DNA of 64,000 bases from Moringa oleifera. Its lineage: Eukaryota > Streptophyta > Magnoliopsida > Brassicales > Moringaceae. Positions 1-11,609 of this stretch are shown here, one piece after another (position 1 is the stretch's first letter; every line of letters starts with the position of its first letter). Below the pieces are notes generated by a model. It saw only the letters and a program-made list of their open reading frames with translations, did no database searches and was not told the origin of the DNA. Made by a program: the position numbers and the translations under genes. The stretch is from NCBI GenBank assembly GCA_021397835.1, contig JAJFZO010000168.1, forward strand, positions 2,418,001 through 2,482,000. The letters are read 5' to 3'.

Positions 1-2848
1 TCTGATTCCTCAACCATATTATGAACTAGAAACTTTATGGAGTAGTTATCTCATCAAATATATTTTTTTCCTTTTCTTTCTTGGATAAATATATTATGGG
101 TAAATCATTATCATGCTCATTCTAATACCAAGACCTATATACAAAACCACCTTCTCGAAAACATTAACTGTTCCTTCTCATGATGTAAACTAAAGATTAA
201 TCAAATAGCCACCATAAAGATGGCCCAAAAGGAGAGGTAAGACTAATTTCAAAATTAAAGGCACTTGGATTGTCATGTAAAAAGAAGGATATCAGTTGTC
301 CCTCCTCTATTAGTTTTCACTTACATGGAAATGCAAACAAGTGTACCTCACTTTGAGACAACATGACTCCATAGTCAACAGGAATCTTCTAACCATAAAC
401 ATGCTCCAGATATGAAATGAGCAGAATTGGAATCAGATTCCCATTCCCCCATTCCTATTGTGGGGTAACACAACCCACAGGTGAAAAGATATGATTGGTA
501 CCATTCTCAGTTCCATTGGTACTCAGATAATTTTCTTTTCTCCCTTTTCTGGGATATTAAGGAAATACCAACCAATGTTTTTCCTCATAAAATAAGTTCA
601 AAAGAAAGAGACCTCTCAAGCAGCTATAGCCAATGAAATGGTTATCATAACCACCTGGAAAGCAGAGCATTTGAAACAAAATGTTGCAGTTTGTTACTAA
701 CCATTATCTAGGTTAACAACATTTTGAGAAAGTAACTTCTAACAAATGTTAGTCTAGAAAAGCACTTCATTTTCACGTCTTATGATATAGCGATTTGAGT
801 TGTATGTTAATTGATGATGGAAATCAAGTATAGCACTATTGCTTCTGATAAAAAAAGGAAATCAAGGGAAGGACTTTCCTAGAAGCAAAATTGTCATCAT
901 AGCACCGCGTTTTTCCTCCAAAAACTTAGCTTCTGGTATTACCGACGATCTTCACAATTATAACAGTAGCCCTTATCATTCTCTCTACAGACAACACATG
1001 ATTAAATCTTCTAAAAGGGAGTGAAGAGGGAAAAAAATAAACCACATTACGAAAATTTATAAACCAGACGAGGTTGGCATTTTAAGGTTCACCCAAAATC
1101 TCAAAAAAGAAATGATGTAGATAAGACTAGCTTCTCCGGGGGTTAAAAAACAAAAAAGATCCAGGAGAACCTTACTGCTGCAAATTCATTTTCCAACCAA
1201 AACAAATCCAACAGTTCCAAAATAACTTCACCTTTGAGTTGGCTGAACACAAAGTAAAACTAGCTGATAGAGACTGCAACTGTATCTACCTAATTTAAAG
1301 AAAGAGAATGAATTGGACTAAGCCATCTAATCAGAAAAAGCAATTGTTTGACAAGGTAAAACCAGTGAACCAAACTCCCCATTAAATCCAAAACTTCTAT
1401 GCTAAACTGGTAGAATTTCTTACTGTCTTCTCCATAAGACAAACAAAGCTGGTGTCAGTCCAAGGTTTCATACGTAAATTTACCTTGTCATTTATTCACC
1501 AACGGACATGGAAAAATTTTGCAATCTACCAATTGACCTTCACAAAGAGGCTAGAGTGAGAAAGAAATCAAATAGCAGACGAGAAAAACTTAAGAGACAG
1601 TAACTTAGAAAAAAAAAATTGGGGGAAATAGCAGAACAGACTAGCAAGTTGTCACAAGGTTTGTGTTGGTTCTGCCACAAATAGTTTTGTAATGCCGTTA
1701 GGCAACCCCCACCTAACCAGCCTACTAACCTGGAAGAGCAAGCAAAGAGGTAAAACTTGGCACACTCAGGCTTTTAACAAAGGCAACAATGTAAAATAAC
1801 GGAAAAATGCTTCCGAACCATTATGTCAATGATGCCATTACAGCACAAGCAAGCCCGCTTCTAGCTCTTACACACACAATGCAGAAAGTAACTCAGTTGA
1901 TCTTACATGCTCTTTCAAACATCTGAAAATCAATTCAAAACATATTTACCTTTTTCCCAATATCAAGCATATATTTGTGTTCTCAACTCCCCTCCCCACA
2001 TTAATGACTATATCTTACAGTGTCATATAAGGATAACAGTTGCACCTTTAACAGCCACCTCCTAAGGCCATCTATGTCATGATTAATGCAATTTTATTGT
2101 GTTGCGCGCATTTCCATTTAAAAACATGCACATACAAATCAAAATTCCCACCCTTAGGAGAAGTTGCTGACTGATACAGGATTATAGAGCAGCATGCAAT
2201 CTAATCCATCAAATAATTCTTAGGAGCATATTGTTCAAATATTTGATCAAAGATCAAAATACAGAAAGGAAATTTAATAAAAAAGCCATTCTTATAGCAC
2301 ATAACTGTACAACTGTGTCAAATGTTGAGAGTAAACATTGTTGACAACTTCACAATAAATAAAAGCATAATACTGACTTTCTTTGCCAAACACATGGCAA
2401 GTCAGGTATATATAACAGCTCAAAATCATATTTCTAATATGTGCCCAAGTATGTCCATGGACACACATAAAAATCTATACAGTCCAATTGTAAAGTTAAA
2501 CTAAGAACAAACTGACTCTGCTGCAGTGTAGTCACAGGAAATTCCAGATTATCAATAAAAGTATGTAACAAATGAACAAAACAACATAAAAATGAATTTT
2601 ATAGTTACTTTGCAAAGAATATTGCATTACAGTTATTTGATAAGAAACAAAACATTTCCTTTTTGAAGCACCGAGAATTGAAGCAAATACTTTCAAGTTG
2701 AAGGAAAACAGAGCAGTCACCCAAAAGATTGTAAAATGTATACAGTATAATTTTTTCATATATATGAGGCAAAATTGTTCTCCACTCATGGTTATTAAAA
2801 GACTAAAAGAAAACGAATGCTGCAAAAGTTCTGTTCCAAAAATATTAC
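1..2848 (-). other. Intron of NF-YA (no exon recognised)
   Basis: This stretch follows the donor at 2848-2847 and contains no NF-YA exon, no other protein family and no RNA gene that I recognise. It is AT-rich with short, unconvincing ORFs in all frames. It is best read as the left part of a long intron. Confidence 0.5.
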
Positions 2849-3915
2849 CACAGCATGTCCAGCCCCAAGTTGAGGAGGCATTGCATACTGGACATTTGGT
2901 GTTGTGATGCCAGGGTGAGTTAGTCCTGGTGCAGGAGATGGGGACTGAATCTGGGATTCAGACTGCTTTTGCTGCTCATCGCTTTCACTGTTATCTGGCC
3001 AATATTTTCAGATCATGAAAACAATAACATCACATTTTTAAACCTATTTTAATATGCAACATAAGTTAAAATACTAAACCTCAAGCCCCAAGCTTCACAA
3101 GGCAACGGATGGAGAAACCCATATCATCCATGAAGATATGGATAAGCAAACTAAGAGAATAAAATTATTCTACATTGAATCACAACCACAGAAAAATGGC
3201 AATAAATGAAAGCAGCTAAACAAGTAAGGCAGACAACAAAAACATCATCGCATAGGATGAAATTCTGTACAGTGCTCCACAACAGAAGGAAGACTATCTC
3301 CAGGAAGCCATTTCTTTAAGGCTGAAAAAGGAAGGGAGAGGGTGGCAGAGAGTGGCACTAGAGGCAACACAAAATCCTGAATAGGAGTAAATCCACTCCA
3401 ACCCACAACTGTAAACCACTAAAGTTAGTGAGTGCATATAATAATCACAGAGAAACTCAGAGTCAGCAGGTTGGATTTGAAATGGGTGTAACAGTTTAAC
3501 AGCTTCAAAACCCATGTTCAGATAAAACATTCAGAAGCATCTTGACTGTTTGAATTTAGGAACAGGATACTATTTCCAACTAATTTCACCCAACAAAAAC
3601 CAATTCAACCTGGAAAAGAGGGAAAAATATAATCCATGATTCAATGTTTTGATAAGAAAATTTTTCATAATTCATTGAAGGCATGGTTATATGTATATCA
3701 AATATTTTCAAAGGATAACATTAAGATCCCTTGGTAAATCAGGGGAAAAAAAAAGGTGCTAATAGTGATCGCAAGAACATACAATAATAGTTCTATTCAG
3801 ATGTCAGATATCAAGAATGGACCAACGCAAGAACTGTGTTCATAAGAGTAAGAATACGAACTGAAGCAGGCTTTTCATGAGAAATACCAGAAAGATCAGG
3901 GACTGAGGAAGTCAT
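2849..3915 (-). CDS. NF-YA: NF-YA transcription factor, N-terminal part only (runs off left edge)
   Basis: This is the 5' part of a gene for subunit A of the CCAAT-binding factor NF-Y, which joins the NF-YB/NF-YC dimer and reads the CCAAT box. Two coding exons are visible: 3915-3888 (start codon at 3915, within an exon that begins at 3944) and 2994-2849. They join to 58 codons beginning MTSSVPDLSDNSESDEQQKQ and containing PNVQYAMPPQLGAGHAV. This matches the N-terminal segment of NF-YA4/NF-YA7-like plant proteins, recalled from the family. Splice sites are GT-AG: donor after 3888, acceptor before 2994, donor after 2849. The conserved subunit-interaction and CCAAT-recognition segments are not present down to position 1, so they must lie beyond the left edge behind an intron of more than 2.8 kb, or be lost. 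Reading on past 2849 soon reaches a stop. The family call is fairly sure; which paralogue it is remains open. Confidence 0.8.
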
Positions 3916-6270
3916 GAGGCTCACCAACAGGATCCACGAGAAACCTGGTAGAAAAATTTACAAAATCGAAGTCAATGTGATATAAAGCATTTCTTTTGAG
4001 CAATTTAATAATTGAATAAAACTTGGGTGCATCAAATCTTACCCTTGACAGCCTAAACCTCATACAGCTTAACAAGAATAATCACCAGAATTCATAATCA
4101 TATCATCTGTAAATATTTTTTCAATAAGGAACAACAACATGGGAGGAGACCTGAGCAAATTTATTCAGAAAACATTAAGAAGGCCTCAAAATTTTTATTT
4201 TCAGGCGTAGTCCTTATGAACCTCATAAAAGATATCCCATAAAAATTACTTAGTAGTAACAAATCTGACCCAGTTTTTAAGGTAGTCAAAATTACGTAAA
4301 GAGAATCTGACTCAGAATTTCTCTTTTTTCTTTAAAAGGTTTATAAGTTTAAAGATCCCTTTGATTTCAAATAGTGATGTGGGTTCACAACTCAAATGTG
4401 TCCAATATTAACAAAACACCATGTATATTGCTGCAACAAAATCATCTTCCCTCAAAGAACCCAAAGAAGTAGACAATTCAAAGAAATGACATTAAAGTTA
4501 ATGTCAAAAATAACCAGATCCACCTTGTTACCATGACTACCACCAACAAAGTGCCAACCTAACGACCATGCCACCCATCACACCGCTGCCATTCCCACAG
4601 CACCCACCAGAGCCATAATTCCAACAACCTAGCCCCAGTAACCGTAGTCGCCAGATTTGAATTACCGCCATCATGACAACATCATCATCATGTCACGATG
4701 ACACTTGTTCCACCCATCAGTAACTCTATCTATCTAATTCAGTAGACAGTTGCAAACAATTTTCTGCAATCACAAGTGATGTCTAAATCATAATGGACAA
4801 GTTACTTATGTTTTACTGGCAATTAGTGTATTAATAGTATAACGGCAAGGAAAACTCTGGTGGTCCAATCATGCCAGCATGATTATGGTGTCAACGTCTG
4901 CAGCCCTTGAGTGTGATTAACAATATCAGGGAGTGATTCTCTGGATTACCCAATAACTAAATTTTAACAAAATTTGGGGCCGGGAAGGGGGGGGGGGGGG
5001 CTAAATTTTATACAAAGGAAAGGGATTTCATAAATTAATTTATAAAACCTTCTAATATCTTTTTGAGAAGTTAAATACCTTCTAATATAATGGACCCAAC
5101 ACTTTGTAGGGATATTACCATATAGTCAAACTTAGGTAATTTCTTAAGGTAACCCTATTTAGAAATCCAGAGAAACTCATTCAAACCATCATTGCCCGTG
5201 ATATTAGAGCAGTTGCGCAGAATTGATCATTAAGAGTTTGGCAATTAAACAAAATGGTGGGTTTCTTATCTTGATAATATAAACATGAAAATAAAAAATA
5301 AAAAAATAAAAAGGTAAACAAATCAAGTGGTATCAGCAGGTGACTGCATGTGAAACCGAAGTTAAATAACTTCAAGATTCATCTGGTCTATCCACAATGT
5401 GAATAGTTAAAGAGTAATTTTTGAATACTTGCCTGAACAGTATCCTTGAGAAATTTCATCTCATATGGCTCATCTAACACAATCCTCTATGATTCATCTT
5501 AACTACGGATTAATTTGCCCCTTTAACAGCCATGGGAAAAGTTTTCAATACCAAACAATACAAAACTGTTCACACAAAATTTGTTAATGCAAAAGCAGAC
5601 AGCCCCTTAGCAAATGTAACCCCAATATGGAACAAGCAAAACCAAAAACTCAGTTGAGATCAATTCATCAGATAATAACAAGAAGACAAGAAGCTCGTTC
5701 ATTTCTATGCATACAACCCAGGTATCAGCTCAATCACCTGCCAACTATGAAAAATAAACATTGCCAACTCAAGCAACTAAGTCCAACCCAAAGAAAAGAC
5801 CAAACTCTTTTACCAACCAATGGAAAAGCAGAATCACTTGACTATCACAACCAATTGCTTCAATTCTCAAGACAGCCACGGAATTTTAGAGAAAAATCAC
5901 CGCACTAGAAGCATTTAAACAGAAACGGAAAACACTACCCAATTAACCATTCTGTTCTAAGCGCGGCGAATTAGAAAAACTAACTTGCTTCCCAAACATT
6001 TTCTCGGTAGCCAAAGGAATAAAATTAGGTGAAGGAAATTTAAATTCTCCAATCCTGATAATTACTTACACGTACTCCGTGACCTAATTACCAACAACGT
6101 ACAGAAACCTAGGGTTTAGGGAAAGCAATTTTACTTTATAGAGAAACCGTTTTCCTTTCTCTGGCGTGGCTGTTTCCGTGGTTCTCTGCTGCAGCTGTTG
6201 CTGTTGTTGTCTCCAATTCTCTTCACTCTGCTGATGAAATAAAATATTAATTAATTTCTGCTGCTCTGTT
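3889..6270 (-). promoter_or_regulatory. NF-YA 5' leader: non-coding exon, leader intron, telo-box-like motif
   Basis: Upstream of the NF-YA start codon, the exon 3944-3888 opens with 29 untranslated bases behind a CAG acceptor. A likely first, non-coding exon lies at about 6270-6071 and ends at a strong GTAAGT donor (G at 6069). It is less AT-rich than its surroundings and has no ATG. It holds AAACCCTAG (minus strand, 6117-6109), a telo-box-like motif common near plant transcription starts. The leader intron would be about 2.1 kb. Long introns in the 5' leader are usual for plant NF-YA genes. The transcription start is not fixed by the sequence, and a further leader exon around 5400-5500 cannot be excluded. 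Confidence 0.45.
4987..5000. repeat. G14 homopolymer
   Basis: Fourteen consecutive G residues inside the NF-YA leader intron, in otherwise AT-rich DNA. Similar runs on the other strand occur at 14982-14998 and 20091-20119. Confidence 0.9.
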
Positions 6271-6479
6271 CTGTTTGGGAAATTTGAGAGAGAAGAGAAT
6301 CCTTACGTATTTGGAATCCTTTTTTACCACCGTACAGCCTTCACCGCTGCCTGTCCACACACTCCTTTCTTTTAGCTATTTTCCCACGCCAAAAGCAATA
6401 TTTTTTTTCTCTATTTTCTTAATTTTTTAGTATTTCCTTATTTTGAGTAATGCTTCAGTGTGAGCGGCCCCACTGAATT

Positions 6480-7060
6480 ACTGTACATCATTAACTTCTT
6501 AAAAAAAAAAAAACTAAAAAAGTGATTTTAAATTTTGAAACTTTTCCTTTTCAACCGAGTTAAAGAATCCTAATTTATTTATTTTATTTAATTTTAATTT
6601 TAATTAAAATAATTATAAGATTAATAATTTTTTATTATTAAAATATTTTAAAAAATTATTCAAATAAATTTTAAATTTTATTTTGATTTCATATTTTAAA
6701 TTTGAATAATTTTCAAAAATAAGTAATTTTAATGAATTTTTAAAATTTTTGATGATATAATTTTTTAAAAATATTTTAAATACTCAAAAATCTGAATTTT
6801 TTATGATAATTTGATTATTTTTATATTTGTGAAAAAAATTTAATCAAAATTTATTGTAAATTTTTTTTGATTTTAAAAATTTTAATATAATTTAATTTAA
6901 CTAAATCAATAAATTAAAGTTTATTTAGAAATATTCTAAAAATTAAAATTAAAATTAATTGAAAATAGTGTAAAGCTTAAAATTTTAAATAATTTTTATT
7001 TTTATAAAAAAATAAAAATCAGTTTAAATTTTTATTGTTTAAAAAGAATATATTTTTTTA
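6480..7060. repeat. AT-rich intergenic DNA with one copy of a dispersed repeat
   Basis: This is extremely A+T-rich sequence without open frames. The part at about 6635-6960 shares a recognisable order of words (TTTGAATAATTTTCA, then a TTTTTATATTTGT block, then AAATTTATT, then a TTAATTTAA...AATAAATTAAA block) with segments near 45840-46170, 55370-55610 and 55930-56240. It therefore looks like a dispersed repeat and not random AT-rich sequence. I cannot assign it to a known family. Confidence 0.45.
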
Positions 7061-7204
7061 TTTACATGCACATCAACTCCTTGTCTTTTCATTCACCTTT
7101 ATTTTTATTTTTTAATTTTATTAATTGATGATATAATTCCACAGAATTATTTCATGAAGAAAATTATCAAATGTTACAAATCTGATATAAAATTTAGTTT
7201 TTTT

Positions 7205-7745
7205 TTTTTTACAGGGGATCGTGTAGCTAGCTTAGATTAGGGCCATGGTACCTAACATGTGGGTTCTCCCATAGTATGTCAGCTTCGGTTTGGTAATTTT
7301 TCATTTAAAAAAAAACCGAAATAGTTTTCTGAGGCGGCATAGAGGTTAAAAGTCGATTAAGTTTCACTGGGATCAGAACCAATCAGGGCCGTCAAGATTG
7401 CATGAGAAGGACGGGCAGGCAGGGACTGTTGCCCTGAAAAGAGAGAAAGCTAATCAGGACCACGTTTCTGTGGGGCAATTGATTTAAGTGGATGGGATCG
7501 AAAGGCGACCGCTGACCGCTGTGGATTTCAGTTCACAAGAGGACAAAAGCAAAAAGTGTAGTAGTGTGCACGGTGGGGTCCAGGGGGAGTTCTGGTACTC
7601 CCTCTCGGTCACGTGCGAATGTGTGGCTCTTAAAAGCTCATTTGCCACGTCATCGAGAAGGCACATTCTGCTATTCTAGTGCAGGCACATTCTGCTATTC
7701 TAGTGAAGGCACTTTTGCCACGTCATACTGCAGGCACTGGTTACA
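7205..7745. promoter_or_regulatory. GC-richer island with ACGT-core motifs and no gene
   Basis: An island clearly richer in G+C than the AT-rich flanks on both sides. It holds a G-box CACGTG (7610-7615) and two copies of GCCACGTCAT (7644-7653 and 7717-7726), an ABRE/C-box-like hybrid bound by plant bZIP factors in other genomes. No supported ORF follows on either side. It may be an orphaned promoter piece or a fragment of a mobile element. The motifs are seen; any function is inference. Confidence 0.3.
7660..7707. repeat. Two tandem 24-bp repeats
   Basis: The 22-base word beginning GGCACATTCTGCTATTC occurs at 7660-7681 and again at 7684-7705, giving a 24-bp period. The pair is bracketed by the two GCCACGTCAT motifs. 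Confidence 0.85.
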
Positions 7746-7789
7746 TAGATATGTGAATTTCAGTTTAGAATTTAAAAAATAAGAATTTA

Positions 7790-9760
7790 TAAATTAGAAA
7801 ACAAAATGGAAGGTTTAGCTAACGGTCGAGATGTCAGTATTGTTTGAATAGAACAAAATTTATAAAATTAGTCGATACTATAATATAATATAAAATAATA
7901 TATCAAATAAATATTTTTAAATTTAAATAAAAGTACTCAATAAAAATAATAAAATAAATTACTTCAATTAATAATAAAAATCAAATTAATTTAATTGTTT
8001 AATAAACAAACAATAATTTAATATATATTATATAGGACTAGTGTGAGTATTAATAAAGTTTCTTTGTAAGATGGGGTTAAATATTTCGGTATATTATTGG
8101 GCCTTAAGCAAGTAAGATGATTAAAATTTTATAATTCATTAGTTATTATAATATAGTCCAATTTAGCAAATGATTCAATCTATTTTAAATATTATTTAAT
8201 TTTTTAATATATTGATAAAAAATAAAAATAAAAGATGAAACGAGAAAAATAACTTTTATCTATATTATAAAATTATGACAATAGCATTAAATTTTAGAGT
8301 GAAAAAAACTTCGCAGATAAGAGAAATATTGATTTTTTCGAAGTTAATGCCGAACACATACATACATTAACGGTTTTTAAATTAATTAATAAAATATTAA
8401 ATTTAATATCTATAAGTGATTGAAAATTATTAAGTGTAAATCCTCTGAAAGAAATTAAAATTGTGAAAGCTTAGGCAAATAGGAGAGCTATCAGAGTGAA
8501 TATATTATTAAAATTCTCATTAATTAGAGAAAATACGAATTAAAATAAAAAAGAATATACCAACAAAGCTTCTACAAGTAGTTATTAAATAAAAAAAAGA
8601 TAGCAGTAAATTTATTAAAAAAAAATGGACTACCTTATCAACTAAAAGAGATAAAAGTGTTTCGAGATCATACTATCCTAAAGGCCTATAGAGACAATCC
8701 ATCACCTTCTTCACTTTCTTATCTAGAAATGAAAATTAAATATGATAATGTAAAATTTTACTATAGATAAATATTATTATTTTTTAAAAAATAAATAAAA
8801 ATTACTAAAAAAATAAGATTAGAAATGTTTACTACATAAAAATATATATGTTATTAAAAAAATTAAAATTTTCACTTAATTTAGAAAACATCACAAGAGA
8901 ATAATATTAAATACTCATTTTTATCAAATTAAAATGTTAAAACAAACAATCAATAAATTATACGCTGTCAGAAACACAAAAGTAGTAATAGTTTATTCGC
9001 CTTTAAAGCAAATAGAATTATAATATCATGATAATAACATTATGACTTTTTTGTTCAAATAATAAAATCAGACGAGTCAAAATGAATCGATAATTTATGG
9101 AGATATAATATCCTTATATCAACATAATAATTAGACTAACCAAATGTTATAGATAATAGCAAGTTCAACAATTGGATAAGTTAAAAGGAGCTAATATTAG
9201 TAACTTGTAACTACATTTAATTGTTATCAAAAAGTTAATTAAACTATGTATGTGATCATTTTAATCAACAAATATGTGTTTATGTTCATTTATAATTAAA
9301 TCTTTTAAAGACATAATCGAGTCAATCACAACAAAAACTTTTAATATATGTAATTAATAAATAGCTACTATGAGATCTGTGATCAAATTTCCAACAACAA
9401 ATACGGAGTAACGTTTGATTTACTACCCTAGTGGCATGTTATTTTATGCCAAGTATAGTCTCAAAGCCAAACATCTTTAAGCAAAAAAAAAAAAGTTAGT
9501 TATTGCTTTTTATGTGCTAAAATGAAACATAACTTTGTCCTTTTAATTAGTTAGTTATTGCTTTTCATGTACTAAAATAAACAAATAAGTTAATTGCTTA
9601 TAACATCCACATGAAACTATATAAATTATAACTCAATTTTACACCTTCTAAATTTCGTGTAACAATTATTTTTTAAACTGCACGAAAAAGTTACAAAATT
9701 TTATCGTACTTCAAAAAAGTCATTAAATGCCTCCAGATCATCAATTAGGTGGAAATGCCA
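7790..9760. other. AT-rich intergenic DNA, nothing recognised
   Basis: About 2 kb of AT-rich sequence with no open frame of note, no RNA gene and no clear repeat boundary that I can support. Confidence 0.5.
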
Positions 9761-9769
9761 ACTAGGGAT

Positions 9770-9829
9770 ATATTGCCACTCGTCATGCATTTTGGGAACA
9801 TATTGCCGCTCGTCATGCATTTTGATGAA
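9770..9829. repeat. Two tandem 30-bp repeats
   Basis: ATATTGCC(A/G)CTCGTCATGC and its continuation occur at 9770-9799 and 9800-9829, near-identical. They lie at the downstream end of the DUF1985 relic on the minus strand. Confidence 0.8.
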
Positions 9830-10310
9830 CAAGTTTAAGAAATATATGAGGTTAATCTTCACAACATCACATCATCCTCAAAATCACTCTCAAACAATCT
9901 TAACTTAACTTGGCTATCACTAATTTTATTATTTCCCTAAAAATATTTTATGATAATACCAAACGAGTTGATTGGAATTTTATCTAAATCTAGTAGCTCC
10001 TCGAATCTCAGACCAGTTATTAAACAAAACTCTTGCTTGTCAAAACACACCTTTTTCTTTCTTAAAGAAACCACGTCTTATCATCTTGAGGTTGGTTAAT
10101 TTCTTGAAATAGCAAGTTATGCACAACCGACATAGAAAATATAAAATCGTCACTAACTCTAGGAAATGACCGAGGCAAGTACCACTAAACCTCTGTTTTT
10201 GCTCATCATTCAAAGCACGTCTGCTATTGGCGACGACATCGATATCATAACAGTTTAACTCCTTGGCATTGGCCTTCCAACACTCTTTCAGATGAGATAA
10301 TTCTTAACTT
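9830..10310 (-). pseudogene. Relic of a DUF1985-domain gene (transposon-associated)
   Basis: Reading the minus strand from about 10300 downward gives, with frameshifts, ALNDEQKQRFSGTCLGHFLEL, then VVHNLLFQEINQPQDDKTWF, then a TGLRFEELLDLDKIP-like stretch, and finally VKLRLFESDFEDD. The order and wording fit the plant DUF1985 domain: a GHFL motif, a hydrophobic VHxLLxxE motif, an ITGLxFG-like motif, and an acidic EDD segment. DUF1985 proteins are often carried by Mutator-type elements together with a Ulp1-like protease, which I do not see here. At least two frame changes and several stops make it non-functional. The identification rests on pattern memory. Confidence 0.5.
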
Positions 10311-10319
10311 GTATTAGCA

Positions 10320-10885
10320 CATTAAATAAAGCATAAAGAGGTCATAAATTAAAAACAAATTGATAAAAAAAGTCACGAAATACGAAAATTAGTAATTAAT
10401 ATTAAAGCATTATAATATAAAATAGTAAAAGAATATACAAAATGAAATAGAAAAGATGATATGAATGTATATGTTATTATACAAAATAGAAAATATAGAT
10501 ACAAATGAGAAATTAACTCACAAATATAGCAAATAATATATGAAATTATGAATTAAAACATGATTTTTTCACACGGCATGAAAACATGAAATATGTTATG
10601 ATTCTAAAGATATAATCATGGTTCTAATATTCATATCGCGATTTATCTAGGTAGCAACCACAATCAAGAAATGCAAGTCAATATATCAATAATCACTTAA
10701 AACACATTAGAAACATGTATTTAAGCCATCACACACATTAAAATTATTATGGCTTTTAATGACTGGAATTGTCTAACCCAGACTCCTCTCTATCCTTCCT
10801 TCAAAAAGGAGGGAAAGAATTTCATGCTCCCCCTGTCATTCTCTTGTAGTGCAACCATTCAAATTGCCCAAGCAGTGGTGCATTT
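10320..10885. other. Intergenic DNA between two relics
   Basis: AT-rich up to about 10740, then more balanced as the SAPS-like pseudogene is approached. A short open frame from 10749 runs into the pseudogene, but its first part has no recognised similarity. Confidence 0.35.
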
Positions 10886-10889
10886 GACA

Positions 10890-11600
10890 TGCTGCAGTGG
10901 TTCCCTTTTCACAAATTCCAACTGGTTTGCTTTTGAGGATGAAAGAGTTACCAATGAGCGTTAATGGGCTCCCTTGCATCTCCTTCACCTAATACTGAAT
11001 CCACTGGTGGTACCAATGGCGGAGGCGACGACGAGGTCATTGTTGGTGAAGATGATGACTTGGGTGACACTGCAACATCTTCTCCAGTGCCCGAAACAAA
11101 CTCAGAAGATACCCTCCCACCAACAATCTCTCTGAAGACTCCAACGCCACAGGAGCCAGTCCAACTGATAAACCACCTGTGTGGGTCGAGTGGAGGGAGA
11201 CTATAGATCCAAGTGAACCATCTAATGCAGATGAAGCTCCATTTTTACCAAATGGTGAGGTTCAAGGGGAACCAGAGGGTTGTGGTGCTGATGGTGACCT
11301 AGATAATCCTTCTGCATCATCGTCCACTCATGTTTCAGATAATAGTGACACAGGTGCCGGAGGATTGCCACAATCAACTGATGAAAAACCCTGGTTCTGA
11401 TGCCTCTAAGCTGTCAGCTTCAGGGGATGGTAATCCCAGCTCTGACCCACTTAGTAATGAGGATGTGAAGACGGGTTTGGGTACAAAGAACACTCCTGAA
11501 CTTGCCAGTAGCAGAGAACAAGTATGAATTCTTGGGGAACCAGTTTAATTGAGCTGACTCGGACTTCGCGATTTGGATGATAAATATTGGCGTACTCTTC
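10890..11600 (+). pseudogene. Fragment of a SIT4 phosphatase-associated (SAPS) protein gene
   Basis: The three plus-strand frames together give, in order, SLFTNSNWFAFEDERVTNER, GSLASPSPNTES, GGGDDEVIVGEDDDLGDTAT, WVEWRETIDPSEPSNADE and, near the end, DDKYWR. These resemble the C-terminal region of plant SIT4 phosphatase-associated (PP6 regulatory subunit-like) proteins, which act with PP2A/PP6-type phosphatases. The frame shifts near 10960 (a stop just after NER), again around 11140-11200, and again near 11390; the reading then meets stops near 11527. The N-terminal SAPS domain is absent. It is therefore a truncated, decayed copy. No poly(A) tail is visible, so a retro-copy origin is not shown. 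Confidence 0.6.
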
Positions 11601-11609
11601 GTCGACAAG

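Noticed and set aside
4510..4740. C/A-rich stretch around 4.5-4.7 kb considered as a coding exon
   Set aside because: No frame gives a recognisable protein on either strand and it lies within the NF-YA leader intron; probably low-complexity or a transposon scrap.
5627..5908. 93-codon ORF rich in Gln/His in the NF-YA leader intron
   Set aside because: A-rich intron sequence on the strand opposite to the gene; no similarity and no splice context.
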